6,971 bases of DNA from Sulfurimonas sp. (lineage in GTDB: Bacteria; Campylobacterota; Campylobacteria; Campylobacterales; Sulfurimonadaceae), in NCBI GenBank assembly GCA_022712775.1, contig JAFLJZ010000235.1, positions 1-6,971 of the forward strand, given 5' to 3'. Below are positions 1-6,727 of this stretch, piece after piece; the stretch's first letter is position 1; the number at the start of each line of letters is the position of its first letter. Made by a program: the position numbers and the translations under genes. Under the pieces are notes generated by a model, which was given only the letters and a program-made list of their open reading frames with translations, had not been told where the DNA came from and made no database searches.

Positions 1-1271
<1,271 letters not shown>

Positions 1272-1277
1272 TTACTT

Positions 1278-1307
1278 TTGACATGATATTAGCTTTGTGA
1301 TTACGAT
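1278..1307 (+). promoter_or_regulatory. Possible sigma70 promoter (TTGACA, 18 bp, TACGAT)
   Basis: A perfect TTGACA (1278-1283) is followed after 18 bp by TACGAT (1302-1307), which matches 4 of 6 bases of TATAAT. It points towards the rightward genes. Because -35 boxes are usually weak in this phylum and a full TATAAT lies closer to the gene, this is the second choice. Confidence 0.3.
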
Positions 1308-1367
1308 ATGCTTAAGCGATTCTTAGTTAATGTTTGGCTTAAGAAATCAAAACACTAAAAATTGATG

Positions 1368-1373
1368 TATAAT
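1368..1373 (+). promoter_or_regulatory. -10 box TATAAT for the 167-aa gene / DUF4197 unit
   Basis: Perfect TATAAT, 36 bp before the preferred ATG at 1410. It would start transcription near 1380 and give a leader of about 30 nt. No clear -35 box stands 17 bp upstream, which is usual in Campylobacterota. This box lies inside the reading frame if translation began at the TTG at 1362, which argues against that start. Confidence 0.5.
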
Positions 1374-1409
1374 TATAGTACTCAATTTTTTATAAGGCTA
1401 ACATACCTC

Positions 1410-1913
1410 ATGTGCAATTTCAATAAACAAACCCCAGATACAAAAGCTTTAATTCATCTTTTTATGACAAAAGCAGCCGAGAACGTTGGTGGAACTAACT
1501 TTCTCTTAGGTCTCATCGAAGCTATGAAAACAAAAAAACCAAGCCCGCTAATGCTTAAAGAGAAACATATAAGCTCTAACAACACTACTATAAAATGGAA
1601 TAAGGTTGTATTTAAAGATAAAGTAGATATTTTAGAATCTATTTTACTCTCCCATAAAAGTGAAGAAGACACAGATTTCAATATTTTAAACAATGATAAT
1701 GCTAAAAAAAGAAAAAATATTCTTAATATGGTAAAGACACTTAATCCTATAGAATTTGTCGTCACTCCTCAAAATCCAAATGATGGTGGTGGTTTTAATT
1801 TTAAAGTCTTTGACACGATTGATGAAACAGATGTAAAAATTAATCCAATTTTTGTTGCTATGTTCTTTTGTGGAACTGAATTTACAAAAAAAGCGTTAAA
1901 ATACGAGATATAA
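1410..1913 (+). CDS. Unrecognised protein, 167 aa
   Basis: I do not recognise this protein. It has no signal peptide or transmembrane segment, so it is probably cytosolic. The N-terminal third looks helical and hydrophobic (KALIHLFMTKAAENVGG...LLGLIEAMK). The middle is rich in Lys and Asn with many charged residues. The end holds a short Gly-rich turn (NDGGGFNF) and a hydrophobic stretch INPIFVAMFFCGTEF. The only cysteines are Cys2 and one in FFCGT. The frame is open back to a TTG at 1362, but that codon overlaps the -10 box, so ATG 1410 is preferred; its only Shine-Dalgarno candidate is TAAGG (1393-1397) at a long 12-base spacing, so the start is uncertain. The stop codon lies 8 bp before the DUF4197 start and the stop TAA is part of that gene's AAGGA site, so the two genes are probably one operon. 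Confidence 0.75.
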   Translation: MCNFNKQTPDTKALIHLFMTKAAENVGGTNFLLGLIEAMKTKKPSPLMLKEKHISSNNTTIKWNKVVFKDKVDILESILLSHKSEEDTDFNILNNDNAKKRKNILNMVKTLNPIEFVVTPQNPNDGGGFNFKVFDTIDETDVKINPIFVAMFFCGTEFTKKALKYEI

Positions 1914-1921
1914 GGAATCCA

Positions 1922-2779
1922 ATGACAAATCGTAAAAAAATAATCATCGCATCCACTTTCTTGATAGGAAGCTTATTATTTCAAGGCTTTAGTTTTGATA
2001 GTATGGTGGATAAGGCAAAAGATTCAGTTACAAACTTTAAAAAATTTACAAAACCTTCAGATCTAACACCGGCAGAAGTTGTTGATACAATGACAGGGGG
2101 TATCCTTTCAACTGAGATGATTACAAAAGCATTTAAAGAAGCACTTAAAATTGGTGTTGAAAAAGCAGTAGATACACTTGGTAAAGAGGGTGGATTTATG
2201 GATAACCCAGCAACGAGAATCCCACTTCCACCTCCGTTTAGTAGTATGGAGAAAGGTATTCGTGCTGTTCCCGGTGGAGCAAAGATGATAGATGATTTTG
2301 TACGTTCAATGAATAGAGCAGCCGCAAAAGCTGCTCCTCAAACTGCTGGTATATTTGCAGCTTCTATTGATCAAATGTCATTTAATGATGCCGCTGATAT
2401 TTTAATGATGGACGGAAGTCCTGCGACTGATTATTTTAAAAAACATACAAACAAAGAATTAAAAGAGTTAATTAAACCACTTGTTATTGAAGCGATGAAA
2501 GAAAATGAAGTGTATAAGTACTATAAGGCACTAAGTAAGGTAGCAAATCCTGGTATAAAAATGTTTTCTAAGGGTGCAAACTTCATGGGAATGGCAAAGA
2601 AAATGAAAATGGATAAATTTGTTCCCGAAGAAGGTGTGAACCTAGACGACTATGTGACACAATACACAATAGATGGTATATTTTTAATGATAGGGATACA
2701 AGAAAAGCTTATCAGAACGAATCCTGTACATCAAACATCTGCAAGACTTAGAAAAGTATTTGGGAGTGTTATGCCGTAG
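1922..2779 (+). CDS. DUF4197 family exported protein
   Basis: 285 residues. An N-terminal RKK followed by a hydrophobic stretch (7-20) and QGFSFDS looks like a Sec signal peptide, with cleavage near residues 23-24. There is no lipobox Cys, so a soluble periplasmic protein is expected. The rest fits DUF4197: FKEALKIGVEKAVDTLGKEGGFMDNPATRIPLP (71-103), the DDFVRSMNRAAAKAAP block (124-139), IFAASIDQMSFNDAADIL (144-161), ATDYFKKHT, and the C-terminal DGIFLMIGIQEKLIRTNP...LRKVFG (251-281). The family's biochemical function is unknown to me. The start is supported by AAGGA seven bases before the ATG, and the gene sits 8 bp after its upstream neighbour, suggesting co-transcription. About 40 residues between the signal and the domain (KAKDSVTNFKKF...) appear lineage-specific. 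Family call is strong; role is unknown. Confidence 0.9.
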   Translation: MTNRKKIIIASTFLIGSLLFQGFSFDSMVDKAKDSVTNFKKFTKPSDLTPAEVVDTMTGGILSTEMITKAFKEALKIGVEKAVDTLGKEGGFMDNPATRIPLPPPFSSMEKGIRAVPGGAKMIDDFVRSMNRAAAKAAPQTAGIFAASIDQMSFNDAADILMMDGSPATDYFKKHTNKELKELIKPLVIEAMKENEVYKYYKALSKVANPGIKMFSKGANFMGMAKKMKMDKFVPEEGVNLDDYVTQYTIDGIFLMIGIQEKLIRTNPVHQTSARLRKVFGSVMP

Positions 2780-2807
2780 AAGATTAAACCTTATCTTAAA
2801 ACTTAAA

Positions 2808-2816
2808 TGATATAAT
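2808..2816 (+). promoter_or_regulatory. Extended -10 promoter for leuC
   Basis: TGATATAAT is an exact extended -10 (TGn plus TATAAT), 38 bp before the leuC ATG. Transcription would begin near 2823, leaving a leader of about 30 nt. No -35 box is evident. No leader peptide or attenuator for leucine control can be fitted in this short leader. Confidence 0.6.
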
Positions 2817-2838
2817 CGCAAAATAATTATACATTTAT

Positions 2839-2845
2839 GGAGAGG
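2839..2845 (+). promoter_or_regulatory. leuC ribosome binding site that decides the start
   Basis: GGAGAGG stands 9 bases before ATG 2855. The alternative in-frame ATG at 2837 overlaps this site and has no Shine-Dalgarno of its own, so the six extra residues (MERYLI) are very unlikely to be translated. Confidence 0.85.
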
Positions 2846-2854
2846 TACTTAATA

Positions 2855-4114
2855 ATGGCACAAACAATAACAGAAAAAATATTTTCTGAGCATATCGGTA
2901 GAGATGTTTTTGCGGGTGAAATCATCCGCTGTGACATCGATATGGTTATCGGGAATGATATTACAACTCCTATTTCTATTTCTGCTTTTAACTTAAGTGG
3001 TGCAACCAAGCTTGCTAATCCAGATGGGTTTTCTATAGTTCTTGATCACTTTATTCCAGCTAAAGATATCGCATCAGCAAATCAAGCAAAAATCTCTCGA
3101 GTATTCGCAAAAAAACATAAAATGAAAAACTTTTTTGATGAAAAAGACATGGGAATCGAACATGCACTTTTACCCGAGAAGGGCCTTGTCGTCCCAGGTG
3201 ATGTAATCATCGGTGCCGATAGTCATACATGTACACACGGTGCATTAGGAGCTTTTTCAACAGGTATGGGCTCAACTGACCTTGCTTTTGCAATGATTAC
3301 TGGAGGAAACTGGTTTAAAGTTCCAGAATCTATCAAGGTAAACCTTAATGGTAAACCAGGACTTCATACTACTGGTAAAGATATCATCTTAGAGATTATC
3401 CGTCTTATTGGTGTTGATGGTGCTTTGTACCAAACACTAGAATTTACGGGAACAACTATCCCTCACTTAAATATGGATGATAGATTCTCAATGTGTAACA
3501 TGGCTATAGAAGCTGGTGCAAAAAGTGGAATCATTGCTTATGATGATGTGACAAAAGAGTTTTTAAGTGATAAAAACTTAGCAAGAGAACCTCGTATTCA
3601 TTATTCTGATGATGATGCAACATATTGTTTAACATTAAACATTGATGTTGCCAAGCTTGAGCCTGTTATCGCGTATCCATTCTTACCATCAAATGGTCAC
3701 TCAATCTCTAAAGCAGTTGAAGATAAAATCAAAATAGACCAAGCATTTATTGGTTCATGCACAAATGGTCGCTTAGGAGATTTAAAAATAGCCTCGGAAA
3801 TTCTTGATGGTAAAAAAGTTCACGAAGATGTTCGCCTTATCGTAACTCCTGCAACACAAAGAATCCTAAAAGAAGCATATAAGCTTGGATATATGGATAT
3901 TATCATTGATGCTGGTGGAGTTGTTTCCAATCCAACTTGTGGCGCCTGCCTTGGTGGATACATGGGTATTTTAGGTGATGATGAAGTTGCTGTTTCTACA
4001 ACAAACCGTAACTTTGTTGGTCGCATGGGTTCTCGTTCGTCTAAGGTATATTTAGCAAACTCTGCTGTTGCGGCTATCTCAGCTATCACGGGTTATATAA
4101 CAGACCCTAGATAA
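2855..4114 (+). CDS. leuC: 3-Isopropylmalate dehydratase large subunit LeuC
   Basis: 419 residues, the shorter LeuC type typical of Campylobacterota, archaea and some thermophiles. With the small subunit LeuD it isomerises 2-isopropylmalate to 3-isopropylmalate in cytosolic leucine synthesis. Aconitase-family marks are clear: GADSHTCTHGALGAFSTGMGSTDLA (roughly 120-144), FIGSCTNGR with Cys302, and SNPTCGACLGG with Cys362 and Cys365, the three ligands of the catalytic 4Fe-4S cluster. The C-terminal swivel domain is absent, as expected, because LeuD supplies it. Start chosen from the GGAGAGG site and the family N-terminus MAQTITEKI. No leuA, leuB or leuD is adjacent; the gene appears to be its own transcription unit, so LeuD must be encoded elsewhere. 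A related hydro-lyase such as homoaconitase large subunit is a less likely alternative. Confidence 0.95.
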   Translation: MAQTITEKIFSEHIGRDVFAGEIIRCDIDMVIGNDITTPISISAFNLSGATKLANPDGFSIVLDHFIPAKDIASANQAKISRVFAKKHKMKNFFDEKDMGIEHALLPEKGLVVPGDVIIGADSHTCTHGALGAFSTGMGSTDLAFAMITGGNWFKVPESIKVNLNGKPGLHTTGKDIILEIIRLIGVDGALYQTLEFTGTTIPHLNMDDRFSMCNMAIEAGAKSGIIAYDDVTKEFLSDKNLAREPRIHYSDDDATYCLTLNIDVAKLEPVIAYPFLPSNGHSISKAVEDKIKIDQAFIGSCTNGRLGDLKIASEILDGKKVHEDVRLIVTPATQRILKEAYKLGYMDIIIDAGGVVSNPTCGACLGGYMGILGDDEVAVSTTNRNFVGRMGSRSSKVYLANSAVAAISAITGYITDPR

Positions 4115-4152
4115 ATACTTAGTTTTAGGTATAGAATTTACCTAGGATTTAT
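4111..4152. repeat. Imperfect inverted repeat after the leuC stop
   Basis: ATAAAT (4111-4116) pairs with ATTTAT (4147-4152). CTTAG (4118-4122) can pair with CTAGG (4142-4146) through one G-U pair, with A4117 bulged. A competing inner stem is TAGGTA (4126-4131) with TACCTA (4139-4144). The repeat begins at the last leuC codons and lies just before the ompA -10 box. No T-run follows, so a standard terminator is doubtful; an operator or RNA fold is also possible. Confidence 0.35.
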
Positions 4153-4163
4153 GTACTCTAAGG

Positions 4164-4169
4164 TACAAT
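4164..4169 (+). promoter_or_regulatory. Putative -10 box of the ompA-like gene
   Basis: TACAAT, 5 of 6 matches to TATAAT, lies 24 bp before the start codon and would begin transcription near 4176. A second TACAAT at 4175-4180 is too close to the ribosome binding site (AAGGA, 4184-4188) to be the -10. No good -35 box is seen. Confidence 0.4.
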
Positions 4170-4193
4170 TTATTTACAATTCAAAGGAATAAA

Positions 4194-5369
4194 ATGAAAA
4201 AACTACTTTTAATCCCAGCCTTATTGGGAACAATGGCTATGGCAAAAGATTATAACTATGAGATTACTCCAGTAATCGGCTATAACATAGCAGAAGGGAA
4301 CCTAAATCTTGATAATGAGATAATGACTGGACTCGAGGTTCAATTTAACGATGTAAACAGTGCTATTAAACCAGAGCTATCTATTTTACACTCAGGTGGT
4401 GTAAAAAGTGAAAACATTTTACCAACAAATAAAACGAATATTACTCGTTTTGGTTTAAATGGTGTATATGAATTTAATGCAACAGATAGCCTTATCCCAT
4501 TTGCAAAAGCAGGTGTTGGTTATGAAACAATGAGTCGTCAAGTAGCAGACAATAGTGATGCAGCATTTTTAAGTGCAGGTGCGGGTGTAAAAATTCCTTT
4601 TACTGATGAACTCGCACTTAAACTAGAAACACTTTATATGCTTAAAAATAGCTCTTCTGGTGGACTAGGAGATTCAAACTTAGCTCTACTTGCGGGTCTT
4701 AACTATTCTTTTGGAGAAAAAGCACAAAAAGCTGCTCCTATTGTTGATGGAGATGATGATAAAGATGGTGTAGCTAACTCACTAGACAAATGTCCTACTA
4801 CTCCTGCTGGAGATATGGTTGATGCAACTGGTTGTACTGTAGATGGTGATGATGATAGCGATGGCGTAGCTAATTCAATAGACAAATGTCCAACTACTCC
4901 TACTGGAAATGTGGTTGATGCAACTGGTTGTACAGTAGAGCAAGATGATGATAAAGATGGTGTTTTAAATGCTTCTGACATCTGTCCAAATACTCCAATA
5001 GGTGAAGCAGTAAATAGTGATGGATGTCCTCTTAAAATCACTCTTTATGTAAACTTTGATAATGATTCTGCAGTAGTTAACGAATCTTCATTTGATTTAA
5101 TTCAAAAATATGCTGACTTTTTAAATACTTATTCTGCGTACAGTTCAAATATAGTTGGACATACTTCAAATACAGGATCTGAAAATTACAATCAAATACT
5201 TTCAGAAAAAAGAGCAAAAGCAGTAATGGATATGCTTCTTGAAAAAGGTGTACCTGCTGATAGATTAACTTCTCGTGGAGAAGGTGAAATGAAACCAACA
5301 GTTTCAAATGATACAGCGGATGGTCGTGCTCAAAATAGAAGAATCGAAGCTGAGTTAATCAGAAAATAA
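4194..5369 (+). CDS. OmpA-family outer-membrane protein with TSP type-3 repeats
   Basis: 391 residues. A signal peptide (MKKLLLIPALLGTMAMA, cleavage after residue 17) leads into an N-terminal beta-barrel (about 20-175) with alternating strands ending in ALLAGLNYSFG, suited to an eight-stranded OmpA-type barrel. Three 32-residue thrombospondin type-3 repeats follow (185-280), each with a DDDxDGV calcium-binding loop and two cysteines 14 residues apart. A C-terminal OmpA/MotB domain (about 283-391) carries VNFDNDSAVV, VGHTSNTGSENYN and LSEKRAKAV, ending in GRAQNRRIE. The likely role is to tie the outer membrane to peptidoglycan. Arg340 of the diaminopimelate site is present, but the usual Asp in GHTD is Ser325. 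The start is set by AAGGA five bases upstream and by the signal peptide. The stop overlaps the mobA ATG by one base, so the two may be co-transcribed. It resembles OprF/CadF-type proteins but an exact orthologue cannot be named. Confidence 0.93.
   Translation: MKKLLLIPALLGTMAMAKDYNYEITPVIGYNIAEGNLNLDNEIMTGLEVQFNDVNSAIKPELSILHSGGVKSENILPTNKTNITRFGLNGVYEFNATDSLIPFAKAGVGYETMSRQVADNSDAAFLSAGAGVKIPFTDELALKLETLYMLKNSSSGGLGDSNLALLAGLNYSFGEKAQKAAPIVDGDDDKDGVANSLDKCPTTPAGDMVDATGCTVDGDDDSDGVANSIDKCPTTPTGNVVDATGCTVEQDDDKDGVLNASDICPNTPIGEAVNSDGCPLKITLYVNFDNDSAVVNESSFDLIQKYADFLNTYSAYSSNIVGHTSNTGSENYNQILSEKRAKAVMDMLLEKGVPADRLTSRGEGEMKPTVSNDTADGRAQNRRIEAELIRK
4746..5033 (+). repeat. Three tandem 96-bp units (TSP type-3 repeats)
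   Basis: Units at 4746-4841, 4842-4937 and 4938-5033 are exactly 96 bp each with no spacer. Units 1 and 2 agree at 85 of 96 bases by my count; unit 3 is far more diverged at the DNA level but keeps the DDDKDGV, CPNTP and Cys positions. Most differences between units 1 and 2 are at third positions, which suggests duplication followed by purifying selection. The array could gain or lose whole units without breaking the frame. Confidence 0.9.
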
Positions 5370-5956
5370 TGTTATCTATCCCCTGCATAATCTTTGCAGG
5401 TGGAAAAAGTTCTCGCATGGGAGAAGACAAAGCACTTCTTCCATTTGGAGATTCTCCAACACTTACACAATTTCAACTAGACAAACTACAAAAAATTTTT
5501 AAAGATGTTTATATTTCATGTAAAGATTCAAGTAAATTCAACTTTGAAGCAAATTTTATTTACGATATTCCCACAAAAAGTACATACGCTCCAACAACTG
5601 GATTTTTAGCTATATATGAAAAACTTCAAGTTGATAGATTTTTTGTTATAAGCGTAGATACTCCTCTTATCTCAAAAGATGAAATACTTCAAATCCTTAA
5701 GCATGACAGTATCAAGTCAGATGCGACTATTGCAAAAACTAATTTTGGTATGCACCCCATGTTTGGAATATACCATCGTTCTTTACTACCCTCTTTTGAA
5801 AAAATGTTCCACGAAGACAACCATAAACTTGGTTATTTACTAAAAAACTCTAATACATCATTTGTTAACTTTAGCAATGAAGATTCCTTTTTAAATCTTA
5901 ACAATCAAGACGACTACAAAAAAGCTCTCACTCTCGTTAATACCTCTTTGCTATAA
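5369..5956 (+). CDS. mobA: Molybdenum cofactor guanylyltransferase MobA
   Basis: 195 residues, normal length for MobA. It transfers GMP from GTP to molybdopterin to make the guanine dinucleotide form of the molybdenum cofactor, needed by DMSO-reductase-family enzymes such as formate dehydrogenase and nitrate reductase; cytosolic. The nucleotide-binding signature FAGGKSSRMGEDKALLPF (9-26) is intact with Lys21, the metal-binding Asp97 is in ISVDTPLI, and the C-terminal FLNLNNQDDY (174-183) matches the family's NxNTPEDL-like motif. The segment normally reading GPLAG is APTTGFLAIYE (74-84), a common kind of variation. The ATG shares its A with the stop of the upstream ompA-like gene (TAATG) and has no obvious Shine-Dalgarno, so translation probably depends on reinitiation. 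moaC, another gene of the pathway, follows after 35 bp. Confidence 0.93.
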   Translation: MLSIPCIIFAGGKSSRMGEDKALLPFGDSPTLTQFQLDKLQKIFKDVYISCKDSSKFNFEANFIYDIPTKSTYAPTTGFLAIYEKLQVDRFFVISVDTPLISKDEILQILKHDSIKSDATIAKTNFGMHPMFGIYHRSLLPSFEKMFHEDNHKLGYLLKNSNTSFVNFSNEDSFLNLNNQDDYKKALTLVNTSLL

Positions 5957-5957
5957 T
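5949..5957 (+). promoter_or_regulatory. Extended -10 promoter for moaC, overlapping the mobA stop codon
   Basis: TGCTATAAT fits TGnTATAAT exactly. The hexamer (5952-5957) contains the mobA TAA stop (5954-5956). Transcription would start near 5964, giving a leader of about 28 nt. This could give moaC and the following genes expression independent of the ompA-like gene. No -35 box is apparent. Confidence 0.5.
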
Positions 5958-5991
5958 ACAATACAACTAATTACACTATAAAAGAGTATAT

Positions 5992-6462
5992 ATGAATTTA
6001 ACGCATTTAGATGAGAATCAAAGACCAAAAATGGTTGATGTATCTGACAAAAAACAAACAACACGAGTAGCAGTAGCAAGTGGAATCATAGAGATGAGCC
6101 AAGATGCCTATGATGCTATAGTAAGTGAAAAAACAAAAAAAGGACCTGTACTTCAAACAGCTGTTATCGCTGCAATTATGGGGGTTAAAAAAACTAGCGA
6201 CCTTATTCCAATGTGTCATCCTCTTAATCTAAGTGGTATAAATTGTGATGTAGAAGAATTAACTTCACTTCCTGGCTTTAAACTCACAGTAACTGCTAAA
6301 CTTCGTGGTCAAACTGGAGTAGAGATGGAAGCACTCACAGGCACTAGTATAGGGCTTTTAACTATATATGATATGGTAAAGGCTATTGACAAAGGTATGA
6401 TAATTAGAAATGTACAACTCGAAGTTAAGTCAGGAGGCAAAAGTGGAGATTTTAAACGATAG
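5992..6462 (+). CDS. moaC: Cyclic pyranopterin monophosphate synthase MoaC
   Basis: 156 residues, full family length. With MoaA, this cytosolic enzyme carries out the first stage of molybdenum-cofactor synthesis, turning the GTP-derived 3',8-cyclo intermediate into cyclic pyranopterin monophosphate. Conserved blocks are all present: MVDVSDK (14-20), KKGPVLQTA with Lys50, LIPMCHPL with His76, [11 protein letters not shown] (106-116, Glu111 and Glu113), [11 protein letters not shown] with Asp127 and Lys130, and C-terminal KSGGKSGDF. These correspond to catalytic Lys51, His77, Asp128 and Lys131 of the E. coli enzyme. The ribosome site is weak (AAAGAG, about six bases upstream). The last 20 bases overlap the next gene, whose Shine-Dalgarno lies inside the codons for KSGGK. 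Confidence 0.96.
   Translation: MNLTHLDENQRPKMVDVSDKKQTTRVAVASGIIEMSQDAYDAIVSEKTKKGPVLQTAVIAAIMGVKKTSDLIPMCHPLNLSGINCDVEELTSLPGFKLTVTAKLRGQTGVEMEALTGTSIGLLTIYDMVKAIDKGMIIRNVQLEVKSGGKSGDFKR
6432..6437 (+). promoter_or_regulatory. Perfect Shine-Dalgarno deciding the DUF493 start
   Basis: AGGAGG lies five bases before GTG 6443, inside moaC. It favours the GTG over the in-frame ATG at 6410, which has no such site and would add 11 residues ([11 protein letters not shown]) that are simply moaC's motif read in another frame. Confidence 0.85.
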
Positions 6463-6712
6463 TAATAAAAAAGTAATACTAGAATATCCATGTTCTTGGT
6501 CTTATAAATTGATTGGACATGAAAAAGAAGCTATAGAAAAAGCAATACACGATGTTATAATAGAGAGGGAACATACTTTAGCCCATTCAAACAACAGTAA
6601 AACAGGTAAATATGTAAGCATGAATCTTGATTTAGTTATACAAAATGAAGATGAAAGAAACTTTATCTATGAAGCGTTAAAAAAACATCAAAATATTAAG
6701 ATGGTATTATAA
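6443..6712 (+). CDS. DUF493 (YbeD-like) small protein, GTG start
   Basis: 89 residues from GTG 6443 ([19 protein letters not shown]...). It fits the DUF493/YbeD family of small ferredoxin-like alpha/beta proteins: an opening [26 protein letters not shown] (about 14-39), then [38 protein letters not shown], the typical GKY(V/T)S strand and the closing I-K-MVL strand. The molecular role of the family is not firmly established; E. coli YbeD lies beside lipB, but nothing here points to lipoate. It overlaps moaC by 20 bp and is followed after 15 bp by the next gene, so it is part of the moaC operon. Start choice rests on the AGGAGG site. Confidence 0.87.
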   Translation: MEILNDSNKKVILEYPCSWSYKLIGHEKEAIEKAIHDVIIEREHTLAHSNNSKTGKYVSMNLDLVIQNEDERNFIYEALKKHQNIKMVL

Positions 6713-6727
6713 ATAAAAGGATTAGCT

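Noticed and set aside
1454..1765. Minus-strand 103-codon ORF with a hydrophobic look
   Set aside because: Antisense shadow of the 167-aa gene; the hydrophobicity comes from complementing Lys/Asn-rich codons. No ribosome site.
2780..2807. Possible terminator after the DUF4197 gene
   Set aside because: AT-rich with TTAA repeats but no stem of useful length and no T-run.
2837..2854. Upstream in-frame ATG of leuC
   Set aside because: It overlaps the GGAGAGG ribosome site of the ATG at 2855 and has none of its own.
4703..5041. Minus-strand 112-codon ORF with apparent internal repeats
   Set aside because: Its repeats are the complement of the three 96-bp units in the ompA-like gene; no independent start signal.
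6007..6219. Minus-strand ORF rich in Cys, Tyr and Phe
   Set aside because: Complement of the conserved moaC frame; composition is what antisense to Lys/Val/Ala-rich codons gives.
6410..6442. Upstream in-frame ATG of the DUF493 gene
   Set aside because: No ribosome site, and it would read 33 more bases of moaC in another frame; GTG 6443 has a perfect AGGAGG at five bases.
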